Below are positions 1-12,719 of a stretch of 64,000 nt of DNA, piece after piece. Below the pieces are notes generated by a model, which did not search any database, was not told the origin of the DNA, and saw nothing but the letters and a program-made list of their open reading frames with translations. The DNA comes from Echinarachnius parma (lineage: Eukaryota > Echinodermata > Echinoidea > Clypeasteroida > Echinarachniidae): assembly GCA_037951105.1 (NCBI GenBank), contig JBAMJV010008096.1, positions 62,001 to 126,000 on the forward strand. Reading direction: 5' to 3'. Positions within the stretch are counted from its first letter, which is position 1. Every line of letters begins with the position of its first letter. The position numbers were made by a program, and so were the translations under genes.

Positions 1-365
1 TGAATAAGATATCAGTATCAGAGTGACACTCATGTTTTACAGTTCAACATCATAATACGCATTATGTTGTGTCACTGGTTTAGAAACTTTTGGTCAATGT
101 TTTGTAATCTATCATTAGAGGAACATTGTTTTATAGTTCACATTGATGTTTATATGAATATACAATACATGTTAAGGATATACTTTTACAATCATGATTG
201 TATAAATTGTGTATCTTTTTATATTTTACCATGTTCATTTCATTGATTTAATCTTTGTTTCAATGGATGTGAATAAAAGGCCATTGATAGGCACTATATC
301 CTATAACATTTAATAATACGTATTTGCCTATATAAATTAGATGCACTAATCATGCAATTTTCAGT

Positions 366-909
366 TGCGGGAAGAATACAAGTCATTGCACTTACTTGCG
401 CCGACTGGTTTGGCGTTTGTTAGGAGAGGGATGCACACCACCCACAGGAACACAACTGGGAGCGTTGACTTCCAGAAAACTGGTATTCCCACAGAACTGC
501 AGGAGTAGAAACCTTGGCACCGTGACAAGGACCGTGATGTAACATGGCTTGGATGTGACAGTGTCTCCGCCCGTTCAGGTTGTAACGTGGCATCTTCATA
601 CTGCGACAGGGCATGTTCATGATGCGATGTGTCACGTTTGTGACGTGACCGTAATGTGACATGGTCTGACCTTGATGTGGTAAGTTCATACATTAACGTG
701 ACGTGTTTGCGACGTGATCTCGACTTTACATGTTCAGACATCGGTGCTTTATATTCGGACCGTAAATGTGTGATTTCGTGATGTGACTTTGCATGTTTTG
801 GACGTGACAGGAGGGCGGGCGGTCGCACGTAGTGCCAGTGCTCGTCGATGCACCGTGGTCCTTGAAGTTCTTTTTGAAGAGCGACGGTTGCACTCGAAGA
901 TGACGACAT
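366..909 (-). CDS. Possible first coding exon of a membrane or secreted protein (unrecognised)
   Basis: An open frame of about 180 codons begins at an ATG in a good initiation context (ACC before ATG) at 909 and reaches a GTAAGT splice donor near 365. The first 130 residues are hydrophilic and rich in Ser, Arg and His, with loosely repeated SRSxHVTL-like units, so they may be repeat-derived. The last 35 residues contain a hydrophobic stretch (PVVFLWVVCIPLL) followed by TNAKPVGA, which resembles a signal peptide or signal anchor with a cleavage site. A CAG acceptor-like site near 503 allows a shorter exon (about 366-502) carrying only the hydrophobic part. The rest of the gene would lie to the left of the window. 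I do not recognise the family. A chance open frame in repeat sequence is the main alternative. Confidence 0.28.
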
Positions 910-1756
910 GGTTCGCCGATACGCATAACGTTATATGTTTCCTCATATCACAATGATGCGAGCATTCGCATTATATTCATCAACACTGTTTTATCTATCG
1001 TGTAGTTTACTTTGTCACATCTTCGGAACGAATGTTATCTACTTGATTCCTTGTGGGGTTGGGTGACGATCCAGTAGCGTACTCGTTAGTTGAAATCCCG
1101 AAGTCTTGTCAGCAAAGTTGTTCACCGGGAATGATCTGCAGAAAGTGGCAATAAGGGAGACAGTGATATCATGATAATTGAATGAGTAAACAAAAATGTA
1201 TGTAGTACGCTTGGTAACATGTCGTCATTCAGTCATTAATATCATCGGGTCATCTCTATCTATTTGCATTCCAATTAGATAAGTGATTCTTCCACGTGCA
1301 TGACGTGAAGGGGATTTAATGGGAAACGGGAAAAATAATACATTAATATGAGTAGAATGAGTATATAAGGAGACAGTTGTATATGTTTATTGTTATGTAT
1401 TAACCAGTTAACTGTATTAACTGGTTTAAAAAATACTCTGGCTTGTCTATACGGAAAATGTATACCGTACCAAAATCGAATCGTCTCGAATGGGTTTTGT
1501 AAAACAACCAATTCAGTATAAGCTATTTTTCAAAAATGATGTGAGAAGAAATGACATGCATTGTTTACAGTATGTTGTTTAGTACAAGACAACTCATGTT
1601 CTTTCGCGTTTACATACATAGTTACAATGTTTGTTCTGCCTGGTGGCACTTTACCCTTTACAACGCTGTGATTAACATTATAACGCCACCTGCATCTCAA
1701 GTAGTTTTAACCAGAATAGGCCCTGAAGTGATACTCGAGTCCGTCATTCATGTCAT

Positions 1757-2132
1757 TGGAGAAGGAGAAGGGAGGGGGCGATGAGGGGTTAGGGTGGGTG
1801 CAGGGAAATAGTGCAGTGCATTGCGTAGTCAGGGCATGGGAGAAGGAGGGGGCGAGGAGGGGTTAGGGTGGGTGCAGGGAAATAGTGCAGTGCATTGCGT
1901 AGTCAGGGCATGGGAGAAGGAGGGGGCGAGGAGGGGTTATAGGGTGGGTGCAGGGAAATAGTGCAGTGCATTGCGTAGTCAGGGTATGGGAGAAGGAGGG
2001 GCGAGGAGGGGTTAGGGTGGGTGCAGGGAAATAGTGCAGTGCATTGCGTAGTCAGGGCATGGGAGAAGGAGGGGGCGAGGAGGGGTTAGGGTGGGTGCAG
2101 GGAAATAGTGCAGTGCATTGCGTAGTCAGGGC
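1757..2132. repeat. 74-bp G-rich minisatellite, five copies
   Basis: About five tandem units of 73-76 bp, near identical. The phase marker CAGGGAAATAGTGCAG recurs at 1801, 1875, 1951, 2024 and 2098. Every unit carries GGGGTTAGGGTGGGTGCAGG, continuing with one more G, which is a perfect four-run G-quadruplex motif. Confidence 0.9.
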
Positions 2133-2339
2133 AATATTAAATTTGTCCATGACATTGCATGAGTTGGAAACATGTGCAGAAAATGAAATACTTGAGCCAT
2201 TCGGATAATTTGTAGTTTCTGTTGTTGTTTTGCTGTTATTATTCAAATGGAATATTAACGACATAATACTAAATCCTTCAAAAACACATAAATAATACAT
2301 AATAATAATTTATCAATTTGCAATCATATTTTATTGGAG

Positions 2340-2470
2340 CACCATACACATTACTGCTTGTCATTTGGAGGGAGGTAAGAGGGAGGAGGTAAGAGGGAGG
2401 AGGGAAAGGGGCGAGGAGGGAGGGTGGGATATGTGAAAGAATGCAGTGGGGGAGGGGGGGGGGGGGCAAT
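2340..2470. repeat. G-rich low-complexity tract
   Basis: GGGAGGAGGTAAGAGGGAGG-type purine runs end in a run of about 15 G near 2452-2466. No gene is seen here. Confidence 0.7.
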
Positions 2471-2559
2471 GTTTGCCATAATGGAGTAACCTGTACAGGA
2501 GATATATTTTTAAAATCTATTTCTCTATTTTGTTTTTGTCGGGGTGGGGGTGGGGACAT

Positions 2560-5500
2560 CGCGGAGTGAACCGGCTTAAAGCTGAGCGCGACGCATCAAA
2601 AGAGAAAACAGATAGAAGGATGGAGGAATCTGGTTGGAACTTGGAAGATCACTGGTGGTGCCCCTACGGCCAGGTGAGGTGAGAGGGGATGGGGATGAAA
2701 CGAATTTGACATAAGGAAAGTGACGCTTTATATACGCCATTGACATAAAAGGACGCGGATGAGATTCTTGTCTTCAAGGATCTATCACTTAACGAGCAAA
2801 CCAAAGCTCCGTCGTGAATGACTTGTTTGCCTGTACCGAGCTAGCTATAGATCTCCTTGCTTGTACGAGGTGTCATCGAGTACCCTTGGTAAACATGATT
2901 AGGATAGCAAATACTTGACAGTTCTTAGTTTCCCATCATTATCATCATGCGTAAACTAACCAGGTTTGGGCTCTGGAACATCTCACCTTTTACATTTTCT
3001 GACAACATTGTATCATACCCCGGCAGTGAGGTGATGAATTTGTTTTGAAGTGTTTTTAGGTGAACAGAGAAAGAAATCAAGGGTGATCTTCAGGCCAAGT
3101 AACCCAGCGGCCGGGCCGCCCCCCCCCCCCCCCCCCCCCCACCCGGAAAAATTCCCCCGTTTGCATTGTCCGTGACAAATATACACTAAATGTACCTTGT
3201 TTGTCTTGATGAAGTCACATTTTTATTATCGATAATTAAGGAGGTGGGTGGTGACCCCAACAACTTGATTAAACAATACAAACATAAGGGGATAAAAATA
3301 CAGAATTTACATAAATTGTGTCCAAAACAAGGGATCCCTTCGAATCGAAAAGGTTGAAAACATGACCGATAATTTGCATGCATTTTGTTTCTGTTCAAAC
3401 AGTTACATTGTAAGTATGCTAAGTTGGTCGCCAAGTACCGTGAATATTACTTAAACACGTTGCAACCACTGGTTGTTGTCTTGTTGATCAATATTGAAGG
3501 ATTACATGAGATTAAAAGCATCGATTTCCCCTTCTTAGCGATGTTAGCCCAGCTTAATAGCTAAAAGATTTAATCTCGGAAACATACTAGGTTCTAAGTA
3601 ATGGGGGTGTATTCGTTAACTTAAAATGGTTTATTGGCAAATTTGGTAACAACGTTGAACTTGTTAAAACTCTCCGCCCACAAACCATGATTACTGAAGG
3701 ATTTCATGCAAAGGCTCAAAACATCGATGTTCACTTCAAAACTCTGCTTATAGCTAATTCCAGAAAAGTGGGGTGTACAAAGAATAATGGGCAAGGGAAG
3801 TTAATTTGTTCAACCTGCATTTTATGACATATCAGCTTTCAGCTTAGTAATGCTGATCTGATTTTCTAACGTTCTTGATTTCTTAATTCTTGACCAAGTA
3901 CTACTAACTGTATGTTTTAATTGATCAGTGCTGAATAAATGAAACCGAAATAAATCTATTTTCAATATGTTTTGTGACTGGTTTTCCACTGAGACTCCAT
4001 GATAGAAAATGCCACATTTATCAAAGAAAACCCGATTTAACATAATATTTAGATGTAATATTTATTTCTGACACAAGATGGAAATGAATTCCCGTCCAAC
4101 GTAAATCCTGTGTGTACAAGATTGTAAAAATATCGATTTTTATAATATGTACTGTTTATTATGTGCAGTTGGTCTACAAGTAATCATTAATGTATTCTTG
4201 CTCACGACAGGGGGTCATGGAATATAACTCTTCTTAATTTAGCACAATGTCTCCTAAACACAGTGACAAGATCATGACAATGTGCTCTAGTCTCCAGCGA
4301 TAATGCTCCGAAAGTGTATAACCACGTTTTTAGCGAAAGTTAGAGTTGTGGTTAGCTTTAGGTTTAGGAATGGGGTGGAATAATGGATAGTGTTACGAGT
4401 TTAAAAGTTTAGGTTATATAGATGTCTGTTTTGGTTTATGGCGAAAAATTAATGGAGATTCAATCGTCGCCAGAGCTAAACGATATGTAATCATTCAGCG
4501 TACAGTCATGTATCATCATGAGAGAATTATTGATTAATATACGGGCATAAATTTAATTTGACCGTACGACATTAATTATTATCAGTATAATTTTCTGTTT
4601 CAGTTCTTGTATAAGTGTTTATATCATAAGTTCACGATGCCTCAACAAAATGGGGTTTATAATTTGCAGACCCACAAACCATTTTAGAAAGCGGATTTAT
4701 AGCATTGTTAACTTGACTTGAGTCGTCCTTATTCGAAATGGACGTTCTGTATTATTACGTTATGTATTGATATACAGTAACAGACCAAAGTATACATTTG
4801 AAGAATACAAGCCCATTTATAGCATATTATAACCTACCCTTTTTCAACGTATGGGAGCAAGATACAGAAATGTATACGTATAAGGTTTTTCTCGACGATT
4901 TTATATATATACATACGTTTAAGAATTATAGTACCATTAACATAATTATAATTTTATACTTGGTTGGTAGGTATTCCTCCAAAAGATTCCTAGTGGAATT
5001 TAAACTGGAGTTCGTTTTTCTCTAAAACGTTTTTCTCTAAAATAGTGTATGATTACCCAATTACATTAACATCAAATACTACTGTATGTACAATGTAGGA
5101 CAAACCATCTGATATGACAAGACATATAAAGTAACTTGTGTATCATTATAATTGCAATCGAAATGATAACACTTATTTAACGAAACGATAACTCAAAAGA
5201 ATCTAGGAAATTGTAATAGTTATTATTCTCTTTAACGATGTTTGTTAATATGTTCATAGACGGGATGGCCACACCAGGCGTTTGTACAGAAACAAGGAGA
5301 AGCAGAAACAACATTTTTGATTAAACCTACGGTGTTCCACCCTCTCCAATTAATGAAATATAAATATTTACACCCATCAACTGTTCAAATACAATTTAAT
5401 CGTTATCTTATATAAGATATAACTAGTGTATTAAGTACTCACCGTTTTCTTTAATATTGATGTCATTCCAGAAATATGACCAAATATAAATCCGAATCCT

Positions 5501-6550
5501 AAAGCCGAAAGCAAACCGCCCTTAGTCGATCAACGCGTTGTACCAGTGCAACAATATAATCCATGTATGAACAACGCATTCAAATCCCTGCTCACCATTG
5601 TGTTTCGACATCTAAAAGCGTCTAGTGCCACTATAAGGACCGTGTAGCTCGCCTTAGGACCTATTCTTGCTTCATGGTCCAGGACCCAGGCCTCCTTTCA
5701 GACCCGGTTGTCATGGGCCTCTCACCGATCAATGAGAATTATTGTAAACCTTTTCTCTCCCTCTGTTCCTCTTTGTCTGCGAGACAATTTGACTGTAGCG
5801 TTCCATCAGCGCTCGGGGACTAGAATTCGTGGCTCGATCGTCTCATCTTCTATCGGTCAACAATTGCCCCAGATATTCACTTCCTCTAGCAAGACATTTT
5901 TAAAATGTATTTTATCGTTATGCTTGTTTTTATATTATTGCTCTGTTAATATCGTAATATTCCCTATGTATTGGAAGATATGTATGATGAGAATTAAGGT
6001 TCACTTGCGCAAATCTTAGAAGTTAGTTTGCCAGTGGAAGTTGTCCAGAAGACAGCTCTTTGTATTTGGGTGTTTTTCAGTCGTTTGCGAACCATTCGAC
6101 ATATCGATTGATTTATTGACGCCTGTTTTATTTCTTTCCTTTGATGTACTAGTTGTGATAAAAGCAGAAACACTCGCTTTCACATTGATTGGGATCTCCT
6201 TAGAGTAAATAGGTTTTCTTGTCACATTTTACAGCAATGCGTCCATCTTTTCTCACGCAAATTTAAAACGTTCTATTATTTTGTAAAGACTTTTCTTTCG
6301 CTTGGGGAGAACATAATGCTTGTTAAAAATAATTATGTGTAGAATGCTTTGCATATGGGCTACAAGCACATTCAAATGTTACATCAGCTCCTTCAGTTAT
6401 GGATATTGTCATATTGATTTCATACATCCACTAGCTAATTTGTATGCTGAAGTTACAAACGGAAGAGAATCAATCAGTCTGATCGATTTTAGCATTTAGT
6501 AAAATAATCTAATTTGTTTGTCTTTAGTAGATATACACACAAACAAATAC
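2560..6550. other. No gene recognised; AT-rich intergenic DNA
   Basis: I read this stretch on both strands and found only short open frames without family resemblance. A run of 22 C lies at about 3119-3140. No tRNA, rRNA or convincing exon pair was seen. Confidence 0.5.
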
Positions 6551-6551
6551 G

Positions 6552-6553
<2 letters not shown>

Positions 6554-6628
<75 letters not shown>

Positions 6629-6690
6629 ACACACACACAAACGCACGCGCACGCACACACAACACACAAACACACACACACACACGCGCG
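6554..6690. repeat. (AC)n microsatellite
   Basis: Almost pure CA dinucleotide repeat of about 75 bp, then an imperfect ACACGC-type tail. Open frames made of Thr-His or Cys-Val across it are artefacts of the repeat. Confidence 0.95.
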
Positions 6691-7134
6691 CACATAATTT
6701 ATAGGCAAAACCCATTTAGCTTTCTTAAAATGGTGAGAATGGATAAGAAACTGAATAAAAAGATTTAGACACTGCTTTCTGTTTTTAAATCGAACTATAC
6801 CGTTTTGACTTGGAAACCATGCATATGCGGGGATAAGAGTGTTGCTCTTAACAACACAAAAGAACAAACAGAAGAAGGAACAGATCAGACTTACATTTTC
6901 TGAAAAAGTCCTTCTATCTAAACAGGTCGAATTTGATAGACCGTACTATAGGGGCGCCACCAGTGGCCTGGCAACCTTATTCAATATATAGTCCTTCTAT
7001 AAACCTTTTTGTAGAGCATCGGACAATGAATGATACTTATTTGTATGATTTCAAAGGGACTCTATAAGACACCCAAAGTGAGAGTATACAATTATTAGTT
7101 AAAACACATACGATGGACCTTATACGGTTTAATA

Positions 7135-7335
7135 AAATTGCAATGTTCGTTGATGATGAGGGCGATGAAAATGGTAATGATAATGATAATCATTATCACG
7201 AATGTGATGATGATGATGATGATGATGATGATGGCCTGATGGTAATGGCGGCGACGACTATGATGATGACAATGAAGACGACGACCGACCGTGATGATGA
7301 TGATGACGACGACGGCTATAATGATGACGATGCGC
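7135..7335. repeat. (GAT)n trinucleotide-rich tract
   Basis: GATGAT repeats, purest at about 7205-7234, with degenerate flanks. The polyaspartate open frame across it is not taken as a gene. Confidence 0.8.
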
Positions 7336-8294
7336 CCTGCACCCAGAATAATGATGTCTCCCTTTTTTCATACTACCATCTAATAGCTTGATCCATGTCA
7401 ACGCATTCCTTCCGCGCCGTTAGGACTTCTATTCGGATTAAGCGTTTCTTGGAGAAGACAAGTGATCTGTGAAGCCCCCAGGCTACAGTATATGGAACGT
7501 TCAGCGATGTGAATCTCTGGATACGATAACGCCTATAGCTGCCCCTTGACAGCTACTGACAGGCTACTGACTGCCATATCCGTGCATCTCAGTGGCTGAT
7601 TGGCGGGTAGCGGGTTGGGTAGTTACAATGTAGCTACTTTTTGGTGGGGGCGCACTTTATTTCTGAATTTCCCCCCTTATTGTTATTTTATTGGGGCACG
7701 TCCCTCAGAGACAGTGAGATCAACGTCTCTGGCTCATAAAGGAAAGTAATATTTGAAGGCAAAGACATATTCCCGTGATTTAGTGGACAGAACCCATGAA
7801 CGATTAACACAAACATATAGTTATCCGCAAGTGTGCTTCAACTCTTGACCAAGCCATACCAAGGAGGTACTAGTCCAGTCATTTAAATATGTGGTGCCCT
7901 GGCGTATGCGTCATCGTCCATGCACTGTTGCATGCAAATGATCAATGATCACTTTTGAAGCTGTACCTAGGAGAAAGAGAGAACAAACAACATTTTTACG
8001 TTTTTACATTCTATGCCATGTGTTGACTTAGGGGCAGGGCCAATATTTTTAAAACTACACCTAATACAAATACTTGACGATATATTCGACGAAGGGTGGA
8101 AGGGAAAGGGGTAATTGTTTTTATGTTGCATGTATGCTATGATTATAAAAAATAAGGGTATCACTCGAGTCGTCGAGAATATTCCAGATTTGTTATAGAA
8201 GAGCAATCCAACCTGCTTCATGAACATTTTCCGCCTATTTCACGAGCAATTAATATTATGCTATGGAATTTATAGGCAATAAGTTGTAAATTAT

Positions 8295-8368
8295 TTTGTG
8301 GTAGTATCGGATAGCTATATAGGCGCTTGTCTTCCAATCACGGGGGCTCCAGTTCGAGACCAATACTC
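8295..8368 (+). repeat. Possible tRNA-derived SINE head
   Basis: GTGGTAGTATCGGATAGC resembles an A box, and CCAGTTCGAGACC about 45 bp later resembles a B box. No cloverleaf with a paired acceptor stem can be drawn, so this is a SINE remnant rather than a tRNA gene. Weak call. Confidence 0.35.
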
Positions 8369-8556
8369 CGCCATTTATGTAGTCAGCAAGAGTGATATAT
8401 TATGTACCGTGAGTCTCAAAAACATGGTAAAATCAGACAATTAATTTAGATAAGATAATTTGAAAATATGTAAGCTTTGGTGTCATATTAAAGGGAAAAA
8501 GTGCTTCGTTTTACGTATTTTCTTTCGGTGGATCCCGAAATATTGCGAATTTCACA

Positions 8557-8675
8557 AAAACGCATTTGTGCCGATTTCAGTATTTGCGATGAAAGTGGAA
8601 TAGCTATCTTGAATATAATGAATATATCTATTCCATTTTCATCGCAAATACTGAAATCGGCACAAAATGCGTTCA
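8557..8675. repeat. Near-loopless inverted repeat (hairpin MITE)
   Basis: Arms of about 55 bp (core TTTCAGTATTTGCGATGAAA) face each other with only a few bases between them. They differ at a handful of positions. Confidence 0.8.
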
Positions 8676-8747
8676 TCACACTCACAGTAAGTTATGACAT
8701 GATAACGATTGAATAATGACTATTACATTTGCCCTGGAGGGGGGTTA

Positions 8748-8960
8748 TGTACACAGTAAAAAATAAATAAACAACTTTTTAAACAACCACAAACGCTGTT
8801 TAAGCCGGTCCCTCTAACAACATTGTTTAAAAATTTGAACAACCAAGATCTTGGTTGTTCAAATTTTAAACAATTTTAAACAACGTTGTTAGAGGGACCG
8901 GCTTAAACAGCGTTTTTGGTTGTTTAAAAAGTTGTTTAATTTTTTGTTACTGTGTATGTG
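8748..8960. mobile_element. Foldback MITE with about 95-bp arms
   Basis: The left arm begins ACACAGTAAAAAATAAATAA and the right arm ends TTTTTTGTTACTGTGT. The arms include AAGCCGGTCCCTCTAACAAC and its reverse complement and meet around a central AAGATCTT. No coding capacity. Confidence 0.85.
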
Positions 8961-9763
8961 GGTAGAGATGATTTGTGTTTGCATATCAAAACCGTGACCC
9001 TGCAGATTGCTTCCTCAAGATGTCGATGGTGAACTGATTTTGAGATGCATCCGAGGCTCACATCGGCCATCGCAGTAACACGCAGTGGTGATCAAACACA
9101 TCTTCATTAGAAGAATCGTTGAAGTTTTTGCAAAGCTTCTGCATGGGATGGGATGTAATCGTCATATTTAGCCCAATGAATGAGTACGTAATACATTTTG
9201 CGCTTTTATATATTGCTTTAAAACTAAAGTATTGGAAATTCATACAATGCACACATCGTAAATCAGCACAAAGTGGATTTCGGTGTAGCCTATACTGCAA
9301 AAATCGATTATAGTTGACAAACCCAATTGAGCTGAAATACAAAATAATCGGGAAGGGTTATTCTGGTTATTCTTCTTCAAAGTAGCTATATCATGTTTTT
9401 ATCTTTAACATGTTTTTCGAGGCACACTGTATAATCATCTAAAATGTGCAAATCTTATAACACAATAATATAACCCTTTAAAAACGGGTAGTGTATTATT
9501 GGCCAGGAGAGAATTAGCTCCAATTTGGGTGTGGACGTTTGCTCAGATAGAGAGATCGAGGGTGTGCTTTGAGACTGAAGCAATGGGGTGTAACGTTCGA
9601 AAGCCATTGCACTGGGTGCGAAACATGATGCCTTATGACGTGACGAAACGTACACAGATCGGCAGTGGTATACTGTATCCAGGGGAGAAGGGGGGGGGGG
9701 GGGGATGTCCGTGCCCAACGTGAGGGAATCCGTGCTTATCCACTAACATCATCGATCCATTAG

Positions 9764-9890
9764 CCTAGTTCTGTTTGGACCGTGGCGAATTTATTTTATC
9801 TCTGTCTGCTCTTGCCTGCTAGATGGCGACAAACCCCACATATCCACTTTTACGAGATAAATTTTTTTTGCCATGGTCCAAACTGGACTA
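9764..9890. mobile_element. Small inverted-repeat MITE
   Basis: GTTTGGACCGTGGC at the left pairs with GCCATGGTCCAAAC at the right. The arms extend through AT-rich DNA (ATTTATTTTATCTC and GAGATAAATTTT). Confidence 0.6.
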
Positions 9891-10079
9891 CCATTAGTAT
9901 AGCCCCATGTGGAAACCACAGCCTATAGGCATTTGTGCGTGTGTATCATTCGATACCCAACTACTATTTTGTTTTAATCCCGTCTACCTTGCCACTTGAT
10001 TTGCTTCTGCAGATGTGTAGTCCTCAGTTGTACTCATGGGCGTACAAGCCCTCACCTCCCTTTTTTGGTTAGAGAGAGA

Positions 10080-10103
10080 GAGGGGGGGGGGGGGGGGGGG
10101 GGG
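10080..10103. repeat. Poly-G run
   Basis: GAGA repeats run into about 22 consecutive G. Similar G or C runs occur at 9690-9704, 10287-10298, 10761-10772 and 10788-10803. Confidence 0.9.
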
Positions 10104-10332
10104 CGCTGACCCGGCTTCTTATGGACGAACTAAAATTGTTTTGCCCAATGTTATATGCCTGGGAAAGCAAAAAGTTGATTTAGTAAAACTCTCAAGCTGA
10201 AATTGTATCTGGTGACAAAAATTCCAGAAATATACAAAATATATATATATATAATATATTTATTTATGGGGGTGGAGTGGGAAGGGGGGGGGGGGGGCTT
10301 CAACCCCCAAGCCCTCTCAAATATACTAGTGG

Positions 10333-10415
10333 TTGTGTACACACACCCAAACTCACACACGCACACACACACACACCCACACACGCACGCACGCGCGCGC
10401 GCACACGCACATGCA

Positions 10416-10467
<52 letters not shown>

Positions 10468-10490
10468 AACACACACAAACCCTCAAGTAC
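10333..10490. repeat. (AC)n and (GC)-interrupted microsatellite
   Basis: CACACA and CACGCACGCGCG repeats, the second long AC array of the window. Confidence 0.95.
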
Positions 10491-10799
10491 ACTCACATAC
10501 AGACGCAAATGCCTCACTATCTGGGTTTTTATACACATACATAAATTGCTTTTATTTTGGCATGTATTATATCATCAATATATCTCAAGAACAGAGCATG
10601 CAGATATATACAAAAGCTATTGACATAAAAAGCTGAGACAACACCATGTTCAATGCTAGTTTCCATAATGTATTTTACGTCACCATTATCTCTCAAAAGT
10701 ACTATATGTGCCACTGGCCTAGATCTATACATAAGTGATACATTATTGTTCAAGGTGGGAGGGGGGGGGGGGATCTATTCATTCAAACCCCCCCCCCCC

Positions 10800-12690
10800 C
10801 CCCACTCCGAACAATAGGTAATTACATAAAGATCTACACAACCAATGTTCCAAACTGATATTTTAAGTATCTTCTTACTCAAACTAACAATTACATTTAT
10901 TATCCATACAAAACATATTTTAAAAAGCTGCTGTTATTTATCAGTATTTGCAATGTGAGGCACGTTAAGAACATGGATTTATTTTATGTAGAGCAAGAAC
11001 ATGAACAGGAAATGCAAGGGAAATACATGTTGTGCTAAATTCAGAAGTAGAATGAAAGACAATCAAATGTTAAGTTTATTTCAAATAACTAATTTTTCAT
11101 GTAGCATCAAGAAATTGTGAAATGTTATAACTCATTTGAGTAATATCTTTACACTTTTAATAATGATAGTAATAGTGATAATAACAGTATAAAGTGCTCA
11201 AGGCGCTGTCTTATGCTCTTGACTACAATATAATCAATACAGCTAAATTACAGTACATTACATATGATTTGAGAGTTGTAGAAAATTGCTAGTCTATAAA
11301 TGCATTTAAACAAAGACATATCTTTATATGAACAAACATGTACTAACTAAATCAAAAGTACATTCCTGCAGTTCATATTAATTGATTCCAACCTAAAGAA
11401 ATAACAAAATTAAATAGGTTGAAATTAATATTTCGACTGTTCATACCTTTATTCAAGGCAGTCATCTTTACCGATTTAAATGTTAATACAATCAATAAAA
11501 TTGTAAATATAGCGATTTTAATGCATTGCTTCTTATAAACAAAATTACAATTTCAAAATAAGAATAGCCTTATTTGATCATTCCAGTAATATCTGGTATG
11601 CAAGATTAGTAGTTTTATGTTGCACGCACTCCGTGTTCTAGTTATGTTTCCTCTTGGGTAGAATGAAGGAGAAAATGTGAAAATACAAGTCAGACAATAT
11701 AGAAATGTAACAATGACAGAATGTAACTATTACAGTTTTCATGGACAAAATGTCTGATAAGTTTCCTTGGAGGTAAAGAATATCACATATATACAACAGA
11801 TATAAACAAATATAATACACACTTGTCATTTGTTTTTAAATCAATTAAATAATACATGTAGTAGTCTGTATTGGAGGTGTTTTGTAAAGATTTTAGTATT
11901 AATTTTAAAGGGTACCACCACCCAAAAATAATTTTCTTATGAAAGAAAGGTAACATTTTGGGTAGTCCATTCCAACCCCAAAATCAGAAAAATAGGTTTT
12001 CAGAAGAAAAAAATATAATTGGGAAAAAGCGTCATCATACTACAACATGTGTTCAGGGGTCTGCATACGAAGACTACCTTTCGTCTAGGAAGAACGCATC
12101 GTCCGTGATATTATTGTCTCCAAACACTTACGCATGAATAGAATTGGCGCAAATTAATGAATTACACAACCCTTTGCAAAATGTTGGGGATCTATTTGAT
12201 ATCACACAACGGTACCAAAACATATAAGTATGGTGGTCCCCTTTAAATTTTGAGTTAAACGTAACATCATATTAGGCCATTTGTAGTCTTTAATATTCCA
12301 AAGTAAAAATGCAAATATTTCAATAGATTCATAATATTGATAAGAGGATCGTTAGGTGCTATCGTAATCAGGACTTTGCTGCCGAGAATGACTGATAGGT
12401 GATATTCAAACTTCTTCCCTCGCATACTGTAGTAGCAATAGTTTCAAGGTCGCACACTTTTCATGCATTTTCATTTGGGATGGTTTCTTTTAAGTTCAAT
12501 TTAAATCATTTGCGAAACACCCCCTGGAATGATTCATGGTTGATGCCGTACTTTGTAAGCAGTAAATTCAAACTAATTAGACCACACACGAACAAAAAAT
12601 AATATGAAACTAGATGGATCTTTGATTGCGCGCAATCGAAAATTATGCCTCCGCTATCACGCGATTTTAATATCAAGCCCAAATTAACAT
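10800..12690. other. No gene recognised; AT-rich
   Basis: Only short, non-conserved open frames. A stretch at 11910-12260 (begins AAAGGGTACCACCACCC, ends GGTGGTCCCCTTT) looks like a TTAA-type inverted-repeat element because its ends are roughly reverse complements. Confidence 0.4.
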
Positions 12691-12719
12691 GCACTGATTT
12701 AATTTGTAAAAATATTTTT

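Noticed and set aside
6514-6768. Thr-His and Cys-Val open frames
   Set aside because: They are translations of the (AC)n repeat. The same holds at 10151-10636.
9455-9723. Overlapping open frames of 74-87 codons
   Set aside because: They end in a poly-G run and show no conserved motif or splice context.
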